From Paenalcaligenes niemegkensis (GTDB lineage Bacteria; Pseudomonadota; Gammaproteobacteria; Burkholderiales; Burkholderiaceae_B), in contig NZ_JAKGCT010000004.1 of assembly GCF_022230885.1 (NCBI RefSeq), positions 1,302,001-1,366,000 on the forward strand: a DNA stretch of 64,000 nt. The letters run 5' to 3'. Under the pieces are notes generated by a model. The model had not been told where the DNA came from, did no database searches, and was given only the letters and a program-made list of their open reading frames with translations. The translations under genes and the position numbers were made by a program. This document shows positions 11,528-18,720 of the stretch, in pieces. Positions within the stretch are counted from its first letter, which is position 1; each line of letters starts with the position of its first letter.

Positions 11528-12159
11528 CAGTTACTCACGTTATTGAAAGCAGGCATGGCCAGTTCTACATGACCACTTACACGACCCGATACATCGGCGG
11601 GCGACATCGCGCCGCGCCTTAACTGAATATCCAGCACATTTATGCCCAGTGACTCTGGCGTGGACATCAACCAGGCAATCACCTGATAGGCCGGAGCAAC
11701 CGAAACCTGCAAGCGGTACTGCATGCCAGAGCGGGGTTGATCGTTGAGAGCCGACTCGGGTGAATCCAACACGGTCAATGTGCTGACTTCGGCCAAACCG
11801 GCGGCCTCCAGTGTCGCGTTAAGCGCTGCCATGGCCTCATCAGCCGATGCAAGCTGGACCGGCTGCTGTGCAACAGGAGCGACATCTTGCAAAATGCTTT
11901 CCAGCTCGTGCGCCTGGGCCTGCAAGCGAGGTATTTCAGTCTGCAAGCGAGGTATTTCAGTCTGCCAGCGCTGTATGGTTTGCAGCGCTGGCTTAAGCAG
12001 CAGTATCCAGGCTGCGCCCAAAACAACAGCAAGTAGGGTCAGGCGTAAAAGATGGCGTTCGCGGGTTGAAAAACCTTGCCACTGCGCCAGCAGCGGTGCG
12101 CCCAAGCTTCGCGCACGAGTGTCAATGACGCGATAATGTTTACGTAGGCGGGGAATCAT
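11527..12159 (-). CDS. gspM: T2SS protein GspM
   Basis: Bitopic inner-membrane protein that partners GspL. I chose the ATG at 12159 (MIPRLRKHYRVIDTR), giving 210 residues; longer reading upstream would overlap gspL further. One membrane segment (LLRLTLLAVVLGAAWILLL) is followed by a periplasmic coiled-coil rich in Gln and Leu and an alpha/beta domain. A perfect 21-base tandem duplication doubles TEIPRLQ in the coiled coil. The gene overlaps both gspL and gspD. Assigned mainly from topology, size and position, as GspM sequences are poorly conserved. Confidence 0.82.
   Translation of the reverse strand: MIPRLRKHYRVIDTRARSLGAPLLAQWQGFSTRERHLLRLTLLAVVLGAAWILLLKPALQTIQRWQTEIPRLQTEIPRLQAQAHELESILQDVAPVAQQPVQLASADEAMAALNATLEAAGLAEVSTLTVLDSPESALNDQPRSGMQYRLQVSVAPAYQVIAWLMSTPESLGINVLDIQLRRGAMSPADVSGRVSGHVELAMPAFNNVSN
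11921..11962. repeat. 21-base perfect tandem duplication inside gspM
   Basis: The unit tgcaagcgaggtatttcagt plus c occurs twice back to back (11921-11941 and 11942-11962), with three more matching bases after. It keeps frame and duplicates the heptad TEIPRLQ in the GspM coiled coil, just after the membrane segment. Confidence 0.93.
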
Positions 12160-13329
12160 CCGCGCCCCCGGACGTAGCCGATGACACAGTAGCCGTGCCC
12201 GGATCAGGGTTGGTGTCGGTATCTGCGTGCGCCGACACGACCCAGCCCGATGGGCTGGATTCAATAATCAGACCGGCGGCGTCGGCCTGCTGCGCCAGTG
12301 CCCCTAGCCGCTCATCGGATGGCAGGCTTCCCCCGCGTAATTCGATGTGTAGTTTTCCATTGTAGTAACGCAGCAGTTCGACCTGCCCGGTCAACTCGTT
12401 TAACAGCTTCGCCGATACGCGCAGCATGTGTTGAAACGGGGGAGATTGCGCGTCGCTAAGGCCGCTTAGCCGTAAGTCCCGCTGTTGTTTGGCCTGCTGC
12501 AACGGATTAATCACAATGGGAATCTCGGGAAACACCGACTTCACCCGTGCGCGCATTTGCGTTTGTAGTTGCGTACCCTGTTCGGCCAGCCTTGAGGCGT
12601 AAACATTCAAACCGATTAGCCATATCAAGGCGGCCAGAACTGCGGTAATACCGGCTATACCCCAGCCTTTGCGCCCCTGCACCGCACCGGCTTGCGCAGA
12701 CTGAAAGGCTAGAAACCACGATGGCACCTGCCCTGCCCAAAGCATGTCAGCCGAGTTTTGATCTGGCGCCTTTGTCTGTGGATTAGCCGCTGCGCCATCG
12801 TTAAATGACACTGGCTGAATAAAGCCGCTATCGCTACCCTTACGCACTACCGTCCATTGATCAATAAGTGTGCTGGTTTGGCCGGTGTCGGACAAGGCCA
12901 GAAAAAGGGGGCCGGGTAAAAGCGCAGCGCGGGCAGCACGACCCCCTGCCCTTGCAAGACATCATGAACATAGGCCAGGCTTTCGCGAGGCAGCCACGCC
13001 AACGTCACGTCGCCAGAGGGCGAGCGCGGCCCATAAGCAATGGACAACTGATCAACGTCGTCAAGCGCTAAGGGCTCGATCTGAGCCAAGACCGCCGTGC
13101 GACGGTGTTTTTCGGACAGGGGCGGCATGCTTGTGGTGACGAGGGTTGTGTCTGCAGGATGTAGACCCACTTCCAGCAGTCGCGGCTGGTATTGCGACAA
13201 GATCGTGGTGAGCGAGGTCGGTTCGCCCACGTGCCAGACACCGGCCTGCTTATAGGCAAACGCGGTGACTGCAGTGGACGTCAGGTCGTGAATACTGGGC
13301 AGCCTAAGGCGAAGCGTATCGACTTTCAT
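12140..13329 (-). CDS. gspL: T2SS protein GspL (frameshifted)
   Basis: Inner-membrane T2SS assembly protein; its actin-like cytoplasmic part binds GspE and its periplasmic part binds GspM. The first part (MKVDTLRLRLPSIHDL...) is read from ATG 13329; the frame is lost at the A5 run 12902-12906 (T5 on the coding strand), and one extra T restores APFFLALSDTGQTSTLIDQ. The membrane helix IAGITAVLAALIWLIGLNVY and a ferredoxin-like periplasmic domain follow, with a low-complexity Thr/Asp/Ser tail, for about 396 residues. The start overlaps the gspK stop (ATGA). Likely intact in the organism. Confidence 0.85.
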
Positions 13330-14333
13330 GCGCCTTCTCGCAGCCAGACTGTTCTTGGACTGGTTTGTCGGTCGTTGTACACAAGCGCTGTCATGATACT
13401 GACCACCCCTTGGTGCTCGACCACGCCCTTAACTAAAAACCAACTGCTTTGCGATGCAATGGGAAGGCTCAGGCGGTGTAGTTCGGGCATTTGCAAGCGA
13501 TTGATAAAATCGCCCTGGTGGATAATCCATTGCCCCTGATCGCGCTGCCTGATAACCTGCCGTGCCTTTTCGAGTGATAGCCCGGGGACGCGAGCGGCCA
13601 GAACTTCTGGGCTGCTGGTATTGGCATTGATCCAGGTGCGGGAGGGAAGAATGGTGGCGTGCGGTGTCAGCCGCGCAATAAATTCGTGATTTACGCCCTC
13701 GACACCCAACAGATCATTTAAGGTGCGCGGTAAATTCATTTGTGCACGCGTGGGCAGGCCGGTAGCAAAGCCCAGTGTTTGGGCCGCCACTAGAGAGGCC
13801 TCGTACTGTGCCAGATTTGCGGCATTACCGACGGGCGGGCTATCTGAGCCGGAAAATGACAGCACAATACGCCGCATGATGGCATCGGCTGTGACTGGCG
13901 GAATTTGCAGCAGACTGCAGAGGCGACGAAAGGCGTCAATTTCACCGGGCACGACTTCACCGCCCCATTCGAGGTTGCGCAGATTGAATTTGCCTTGTTC
14001 ATCGGTGATTTCGCCAGAGAAGGCGGCAAAGCGTGTATCACCCGGGGCCGCCACCGCCAACCCTAGTACCGGTTGGTTCCAGATGCCATCTGGACGGGTC
14101 GCGTATTCACGTTGCGCCGCTACTTGAATAATCGTTTTAGCCCACGTTACGCCGCCCCGCAGCAACCAACGTGCTTGCACACGATTTTGTTCAGTTTGTA
14201 CCGAGCGAACGTAGCCCGTCTGCCGGGCCAGGATACCGGCCGCCATGGTGGCGACGATAGCAACAATGAGCAAGGCGCTAAGGGCAGCCATCCCTCGTTG
14301 TTGAGGGGCGCGCGCCGATACTCGCCAGGCCAT
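13326..14333 (-). CDS. gspK: T2SS minor pseudopilin GspK
   Basis: Minor pseudopilin thought to cap the pseudopilus tip. The prepilin site is RGMAALSALLIVAIVATMAAG, with Gly before the cleavage point and, as usual for GspK, no Glu at mature position 5. The long body (335 residues) with the alpha-helical insert (EIDAFRRLCSLLQIPPVTA) and the helix-hairpin-helix like WINANTSSPEVLAARVPG is characteristic. It lies two bases after gspG. The usual intervening gspH, gspI and gspJ genes are absent here. Confidence 0.92.
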   Translation of the reverse strand: MAWRVSARAPQQRGMAALSALLIVAIVATMAAGILARQTGYVRSVQTEQNRVQARWLLRGGVTWAKTIIQVAAQREYATRPDGIWNQPVLGLAVAAPGDTRFAAFSGEITDEQGKFNLRNLEWGGEVVPGEIDAFRRLCSLLQIPPVTADAIMRRIVLSFSGSDSPPVGNAANLAQYEASLVAAQTLGFATGLPTRAQMNLPRTLNDLLGVEGVNHEFIARLTPHATILPSRTWINANTSSPEVLAARVPGLSLEKARQVIRQRDQGQWIIHQGDFINRLQMPELHRLSLPIASQSSWFLVKGVVEHQGVVSIMTALVYNDRQTSPRTVWLREGA

Positions 14334-14335
14334 GG

Positions 14336-14797
14336 CTAGAGTTGCCAGGAGCCGATATCGGCATTATTGCCTTCGCCACCGGGCTCGCCATCGGCACCAA
14401 GCGAAAACACATCGATATCGGCATAGTTGCCCGGATTTAGATAGTGATAGGGGTTGCCCCAGGGATCGTCAGGCAAGCGCTCGAGGTATGAGCGCCAGTT
14501 GTTGGGCGTCCTTCCGGTGCTAGGCTTTACGACCAGTGCGCTAAGCCCTTGTTCATTGTCCGGATAGCTGCCGTTATCTAAGCGGTATAGCTTTAAGGCC
14601 TGCATGATGGATGCCACATCCTGACGCGCCGCCGTGGCACGTGCCTGATCGGGTCTATCCATTAGGTTGGGAACAATCAGCACCGCCATGATGCTCATGA
14701 TGACGACAACGACCATGATCTCGATCAACGAGAAACCGGCCTGATTTTTCGATAGGGAACAACGCGCCGACAGGGCGCCAATAGATCGGGCCTTCAT
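14336..14797 (-). CDS. gspG: T2SS major pseudopilin GspG
   Basis: Major pseudopilin, 153 residues, first gene of the T2SS operon. The leader is basic and ends AG|FSLIEIMVVVVIMSIMAVL, with Gly at -1, Phe at +1 and Glu at +5 as required by prepilin peptidase. The C-terminal part (YPDNEQGLSALV, WGNPYHYLNPG, SLGADGEPGGEG) carries the calcium-site loop of GspG proteins. AGCCTCC on the minus strand upstream of the ATG gives a weak ribosome binding site. A Pho-box-like element lies 161-178 bases upstream. Confidence 0.95.
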   Translation of the reverse strand: MKARSIGALSARCSLSKNQAGFSLIEIMVVVVIMSIMAVLIVPNLMDRPDQARATAARQDVASIMQALKLYRLDNGSYPDNEQGLSALVVKPSTGRTPNNWRSYLERLPDDPWGNPYHYLNPGNYADIDVFSLGADGEPGGEGNNADIGSWQL

Positions 14798-14957
14798 TTC
14801 AGCCTCCAGAGCACATCAACTAGATTTGTTTACCCACCATGTTCGGATAACTCTATTGCAGATAGATTTATTATTATCGGGAGGTTTTTTAGCTGTTTAG
14901 TATTTGAAGAAATGTGCTGAATCGCGGTCTAAGTGGCGATTTCCATATCACGTTAAG

Positions 14958-14975
14958 ATGACAATAAGAAGTCAG
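14958..14975 (-). promoter_or_regulatory. Pho-box-like site upstream of the gspG-F operon
   Basis: On the minus strand this reads CTGACTTCTTATTGTCAT: half-sites CTGACTT (5 of 7) and TTGTCAT (6 of 7) to the PhoB half-site CTGTCAT, with a 4-base spacer. The 18-base architecture is that of a Pho box. A poor -10 (TATGGA) starts 10 bases downstream, the spacing seen in PhoB-dependent promoters. Confidence 0.45.
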
Positions 14976-15012
14976 GGAGACGTTTTTCGTGCTTTTAAAA
15001 AATACGCATTAA

Positions 15013-15063
15013 AACAACAAAATTATGCCATTGAGTTATTGAAACCTCATAAATTTTGTTGTT
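15013..15063. repeat. Inverted repeat, 12-base arms
   Basis: Arms AACAACAAAATT (15013-15024) and AATTTTGTTGTT (15052-15063) are perfect complements separated by 27 bases. It lies upstream of both gspG and the prepilin peptidase gene and could be an operator or an AT-rich terminator-like structure. Confidence 0.5.
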
Positions 15064-15297
15064 AGAATCATAGTCGGGTTGCTCATGGTCTCTGGCCTGC
15101 ATGTCAGGCAACACACACACGACACAGGGGCATCATGAGCAGCCCACCCTGCTTTCTTCAAAGCGGCACACCAGACAGAATAGCTCACCCCATCACGCCC
15201 TTCTCCGTCGCTGACCCGTCATTCATACGGCTGCAACATAAAAACCGGATCATTCTCTACTGAACCCGTTTTAGATTCATTCGTCTTGGTGCCGTGC

Positions 15298-16007
15298 ATG
15301 CCATTCTCCATTACCTCAAACTTGCCTATCGCCACGCTGGCTATGCTCGTCATCGGCCTGGGCATAGGGTATCTGGTGCTTCGCATCGCCTTCTTTTATC
15401 GCGTGGGCATCCACGAAGACAAGGCTCCCGATCGCAGCTTGCTTTCGTCCAGTTTGGCATTGGCTTTATCCAGACGGAAAATCGACAGCTCAGCTCGCCG
15501 AAAACACGTGGTGTGCCTTGCCTTTTGCCTGCTTTTTTATGGATACTAATACAATACGGTGCCACTCCCCGAACGATAGCAATCAGCATCGCCTGCACTC
15601 TGCTGGCCTTAGCCGCTTTAATTGACAACGATACGGGGTTCTTGCCCGACACGCTGACGATACCCCTGATCGGATTGGGCTTGCTTCTTTCCTGGGCCCA
15701 ATGGATTCCCATTTCGTTATACAGCGCAACCATTGGAGCCTGCCTTACCTACGCCGCCATGTGGCTGCTAAATGTCTTTTATCGAGAGCTTAGAGGTTTG
15801 GACGGTATGGGTGGCGGCGACGCGAAGCTCGCCAGCGGCATCGGCGCCTGGCTCGGACTACCCGATGTGCTTTGGGTGCTAAGTCTGGCTTGCCTGCTGG
15901 GCATTATCGTGGCGGCTGTCAGTTCGGGCCGCTACAACGGCAAACAATCGCTGCGCTTTGGGCCGTACCTGGCGGCTAGTGCGATTGTCTGGATGGTAGG
16001 CGGATGA
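15298..16007 (+). CDS. Prepilin peptidase, short form (frameshifted)
   Basis: Integral-membrane aspartyl protease that cleaves type IV prepilin-like leaders, here probably GspG and GspK. Both catalytic aspartate motifs are clear in the distal frame: ALIDNDTGFLPDTLTIPL and GMGGGDAKL, among several hydrophobic helices. The N-terminus (MPFSITSNLPIATLAMLVIG) is read from ATG 15298 in another frame; the switch needs one missing base somewhere at about 15390-15480 and cannot be placed exactly. The zinc-binding Cys pairs of the full-length PilD methyltransferase domain are not seen, so this is a short, possibly cleavage-only form. Divergent from the gsp operon; gspO would be the functional name. Confidence 0.8.
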
Positions 16008-16099
16008 GGCTAGAGTAGTCAGGCCTACCCAGATGTAAGGCCTCGTACACTCCTGGCGTAATAGCCAGAATTTATCGAGATGGTAGAATGCCCCTCTTT

Positions 16100-16116
16100 C
16101 GCCGTATAATACGGCG
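16100..16116. promoter_or_regulatory. Perfect TATAAT -10 inside a 17-base palindrome, promoter of yhhQ-queC
   Basis: The sequence CGCCGTATAATACGGCG is a perfect palindrome (8-base arms around a central A) and contains TATAAT at 16105-16110. The -35 region is weak. The expected start near 16117 is just ahead of the riboswitch at 16131. The palindrome over the -10 could be a repressor operator. Confidence 0.55.
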
Positions 16117-16130
16117 CTCACATTTGTTCC

Positions 16131-16162
16131 ATGGGTTCCCTAACCCCATCCACTAAAAAGGC
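16131..16162 (+). promoter_or_regulatory. preQ1-I riboswitch controlling yhhQ-queC
   Basis: P1 is ATGGG (16131-16135) paired with CCCAT (16145-16149). The loop TTCCCTAAC ends in the TAAC segment whose C contacts preQ1 in the class, and the A-rich tail CCACTAAAAAGG follows. CCT (16139-16141) can pair with AGG (16159-16161), forming the P2 pseudoknot and covering the ribosome binding site AAGG, seven bases before the yhhQ ATG. It aligns nearly base for base with the Thermoanaerobacter tengcongensis preQ1-I aptamer. Ligand binding should turn translation off. Confidence 0.8.
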
Positions 16163-16167
16163 TCATT

Positions 16168-16836
16168 ATGACCTCGACACCTGTCCCGCAATCCCGGGTA
16201 TCGTTCTATCTTGCCCTGCTGGTCGCATTCCACATCGCCATCATCATCTCCAGCAACTATCTCGTGCAGTTGCCTATCAATCTGTTCGGCTTTCACAGCA
16301 CGTGGGGAGCCTTCAGTTTCCCCTTTGTTTTCCTGGCCACAGACCTGACGGTTCGCCTGATTGGCAAAAGCGAAGCCCGCAGCGTGATCGCGCGAGCAAT
16401 GATTCCGGCATTGATAGCCTCATACATTGTGTCGGTACTGTTCCATGAGGGCCAGTTCAATGGCTTTGGCACACTGGGCGAATTCAATAGTTTCGTGTTC
16501 CGCATCGCCTTTGCCAGTTTTGCTGCTTATGTGCTGGGTCAGCTACTGGACGTGCAAGTGTTCGACCGTATGCGTCGTAACCATATACAGTGGTGGGTAG
16601 CTCCGGCGGCAGCTTCTGTGTTCGGACAGGCGCTGGATACGGCCGCCTTCTTCAGCATCGCCTTTTGGCGTAGCAGTAACCCCTTCATGGCTGCAAACTG
16701 GGGAGAAATCGCCGTCGTGGACTACGTAATCAAACTGGCCGTCAGCCTGCTGTTGTTCGTGCCCATGTACGGCGTTGCCCTGAACGCCATCATCCGAGTC
16801 ATGAAACAGCGTGAAGCCACGTTGGCTGAGGCATGA
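16168..16836 (+). CDS. yhhQ: Queuosine precursor transporter YhhQ
   Basis: Inner-membrane transporter of the VUT/YhhQ family, which takes up preQ0 and preQ1 for queuosine synthesis. The 222-residue protein has about six hydrophobic helices and the family stretches [32 protein letters not shown] and [12 protein letters not shown] preQ1-I riboswitch precedes it and its stop overlaps the start of queC (ATGA), giving a two-gene queuosine operon where uptake and biosynthesis share one control. Confidence 0.93.
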   Translation: MTSTPVPQSRVSFYLALLVAFHIAIIISSNYLVQLPINLFGFHSTWGAFSFPFVFLATDLTVRLIGKSEARSVIARAMIPALIASYIVSVLFHEGQFNGFGTLGEFNSFVFRIAFASFAAYVLGQLLDVQVFDRMRRNHIQWWVAPAAASVFGQALDTAAFFSIAFWRSSNPFMAANWGEIAVVDYVIKLAVSLLLFVPMYGVALNAIIRVMKQREATLAEA

Positions 16837-17576
16837 CGATACCCTGGCAACCCCAGCGCCGTGCCCTGGTCTTGTTTTCCGGCGGCCAGGACTCCGCTAC
16901 TTGCCTGGCCTGGGCGTTGGCGCATTACGGTCATGTAGAAACGATTGGTTTTGATTACGGCCAGCGCCATCAGGCTGAACTTGACTGTCGCATTACACTT
17001 CGCCGCAACCTGCCTGCACTGCAACCCGACTGGGCTTCGCGTTTGGGCGATGATCACCTGTTGGATGTGAATGTACTCGGACAGTTAGGCACATCGGCCA
17101 TGACTGACGACGTGGCCATTGCCATGCAAGCCGATGGTTTGCCTAATACCTTCGTGCCAGGACGCAATCTGCTGTTTTTCACCCTGGCCGCCGCCTTGGC
17201 CTATAGGCGTGGGCTCGACGTACTGGTAGGAGGGATGTCGCAGACAGATTACTCCGGCTACCCGGATTGTCGCGATAATACTCTCAAAGCCTTGCAGGTG
17301 GCGCTGAGCCTGGGTATTGATCGCCCCCTGACACTCGAAACCCCATTGATGTGGATGGACAAGGCCGACAGCTGGGAACTCGCCCAACAACTTGGCGGCC
17401 AGGCACTCGTCGAGTTAGTACGGACTGACACCCACACCTGTTATCTAAACACCCGTGACTCTCTGCACGACTGGGGTTACGGCTGCGGAGAATGCCCAGC
17501 CTGCACGCTACGTGCGCAGGGGTATCGGGAATGGTCAGCTTTAAAATCAGCTTCAACCCAAAGGGTTAATCCCTAG
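16833..17576 (+). CDS. queC: 7-cyano-7-deazaguanine synthase QueC
   Basis: ATP-dependent enzyme that converts 7-carboxy-7-deazaguanine to preQ0 in queuosine biosynthesis. The PP-loop [12 protein letters not shown] is at residues 14-25, [10 protein letters not shown] and the zinc-binding [10 protein letters not shown] near the C-terminus are diagnostic. 247 residues, a normal length. The ATG overlaps the yhhQ stop, so both respond to the upstream riboswitch. Confidence 0.96.
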   Translation: MTIPWQPQRRALVLFSGGQDSATCLAWALAHYGHVETIGFDYGQRHQAELDCRITLRRNLPALQPDWASRLGDDHLLDVNVLGQLGTSAMTDDVAIAMQADGLPNTFVPGRNLLFFTLAAALAYRRGLDVLVGGMSQTDYSGYPDCRDNTLKALQVALSLGIDRPLTLETPLMWMDKADSWELAQQLGGQALVELVRTDTHTCYLNTRDSLHDWGYGCGECPACTLRAQGYREWSALKSASTQRVNP

Positions 17577-17600
17577 CCATGTAGCACTAGGCTATTACCA

Positions 17601-17659
17601 CCGGCTCCCCTGTCAGAGCACAATAATGACAACAATGCTCATTATTTTCAGGGAGCCGG
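17601..17659 (+). promoter_or_regulatory. Nested hairpin covering the gloA ribosome binding site
   Basis: An outer stem pairs CCGGCTCCC (17601-17609) with the GGGAGCCGG at 17651-17659, and an inner stem pairs AATAATGA (17622-17629) with TCATTATT (17639-17646). The right outer arm contains GGGAG, the ribosome binding site of the next gene, so folding would hide it. It may also end queC transcription, but there is no T run. Confidence 0.55.
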
Positions 17660-17660
17660 A

Positions 17661-18050
17661 ATGGCAAAACTTATACACACCATGATTCGAATTTCGAATC
17701 TAGACATCTCCATCAAGTTCTACCGCGATGCGCTTGGCCTGCACGAAAAACACAGGCTTGATTTCCCTACCTTCACTCTTGTGTATTTGGGAAATGAAGA
17801 AAGCCCGGCAGAAATAGAGCTTACCTACAACAAAAACCAGAGTGAGCCGTACGAGCACGGTACTGCCTATGGTCATGTCGCTTTTTCAGTGGAGAATCTT
17901 GAAGCCTCGCACTCCGCTCTGGAGTCGATGGGTCTTTCACCTACGCCTATTAAGCAGCTTGAGCAAAACGGGCACGCAGCACGTTTCTTCTTCTTGACTG
18001 ATCCTGATGGCTACAAGATTGAAGTCCTGCAAAGTGGGGGACATTACTAA
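17661..18050 (+). CDS. gloA: Lactoylglutathione lyase (glyoxalase I)
   Basis: Metalloenzyme that isomerises the methylglyoxal-glutathione hemithioacetal to S-lactoylglutathione. The 129-residue protein is a double VOC domain with the four expected metal ligands: His in KLIHTMIRI, Glu in EIELTYN, His in YGHVAFSV and Glu in YKIEVLQ. FYRDALGL and DPDGYKIE are typical of GloA. GGGAG sits ten bases before the ATG, inside a hairpin. It stands alone between queC and a dehydrogenase pair. Confidence 0.9.
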   Translation: MAKLIHTMIRISNLDISIKFYRDALGLHEKHRLDFPTFTLVYLGNEESPAEIELTYNKNQSEPYEHGTAYGHVAFSVENLEASHSALESMGLSPTPIKQLEQNGHAARFFFLTDPDGYKIEVLQSGGHY

Positions 18051-18088
18051 GGCATCAAGCCATTAATAATTATTCCAGGAGGAACAAC

Positions 18089-18670
18089 ATGAAAGACACG
18101 CTAAAAATAATTTCTTTGCCTAAAGCGCGTGATGTAAAAAACGGGAGACGACAATTTCTCAAGGGTTCTATCGTACTGACCGGGCTCTTAAGCAGCGGTT
18201 CAATGCTTGCCGTGCTGGCCCCCTCAAGGTCCTGGGCTCTGACAGCGCAGCATCTGAACGCTGAACAAGCCAATGCCCTTCTGCTCATGGCCAAACGCCT
18301 TTATCCACACAAAAATCTCTCAGATGCCGTCTATGCCGTGCTGGTCAAGGATATTGACGCTGCCTGTGCAGACCCGGCAAATAACAAACTCGTCACTGAC
18401 GGTATCGACAAACTGAATGCCGCTACGCAAGGAGACTGGGCAGGTTCGACAGCGGCCGAACAGGTGGCAGCATTAAAGACCATGGAGTCAGATCCTTTTT
18501 TTCAGATGATACGTGGTCAATGTATCCACTCCCTCTATGACAATGAAATGGCCTATGCGCATTTTGGCTACGAAGGTGAGTCATGGAGCAAAGGTGGCTA
18601 TTTAAGGCGTGGCTTTAGCGATCTGACCTGGCTCCCAAACCCGTCTGAAGCCGCCAGTCCATCACTGTAG
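18089..18670 (+). CDS. Tat-exported small subunit of a GMC dehydrogenase (gluconate 2-dehydrogenase subunit 3 family)
   Basis: Small partner subunit of a periplasmic FAD dehydrogenase. Residues 20-25 are a twin-arginine motif (RRQFLKG) followed by a hydrophobic stretch to about residue 50, so the folded complex is probably exported by Tat, carrying the GMC subunit, which has no signal of its own. The rest (about 140 residues, helical) fits the gluconate 2-dehydrogenase subunit 3 family. CAGGAGG is a strong ribosome binding site. The flavoprotein gene follows after 50 bases. Substrate unknown. Confidence 0.82.
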   Translation: MKDTLKIISLPKARDVKNGRRQFLKGSIVLTGLLSSGSMLAVLAPSRSWALTAQHLNAEQANALLLMAKRLYPHKNLSDAVYAVLVKDIDAACADPANNKLVTDGIDKLNAATQGDWAGSTAAEQVAALKTMESDPFFQMIRGQCIHSLYDNEMAYAHFGYEGESWSKGGYLRRGFSDLTWLPNPSEAASPSL

Positions 18671-18720
18671 AACCCCAGAAGTCATATAAATCATATAAAA
18701 AATCAGCTGAGGAGATCATT

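Larger units (their letters stand above)
14798..15297. other. Divergent intergenic region between gspG and the prepilin peptidase gene
   Basis: About 500 bases without a convincing gene. It holds the Pho-box-like site at 14958-14975 and an inverted repeat at 15013-15063. It should carry promoters for both flanking genes; I could not place a good sigma70 pair for either. Confidence 0.6.
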
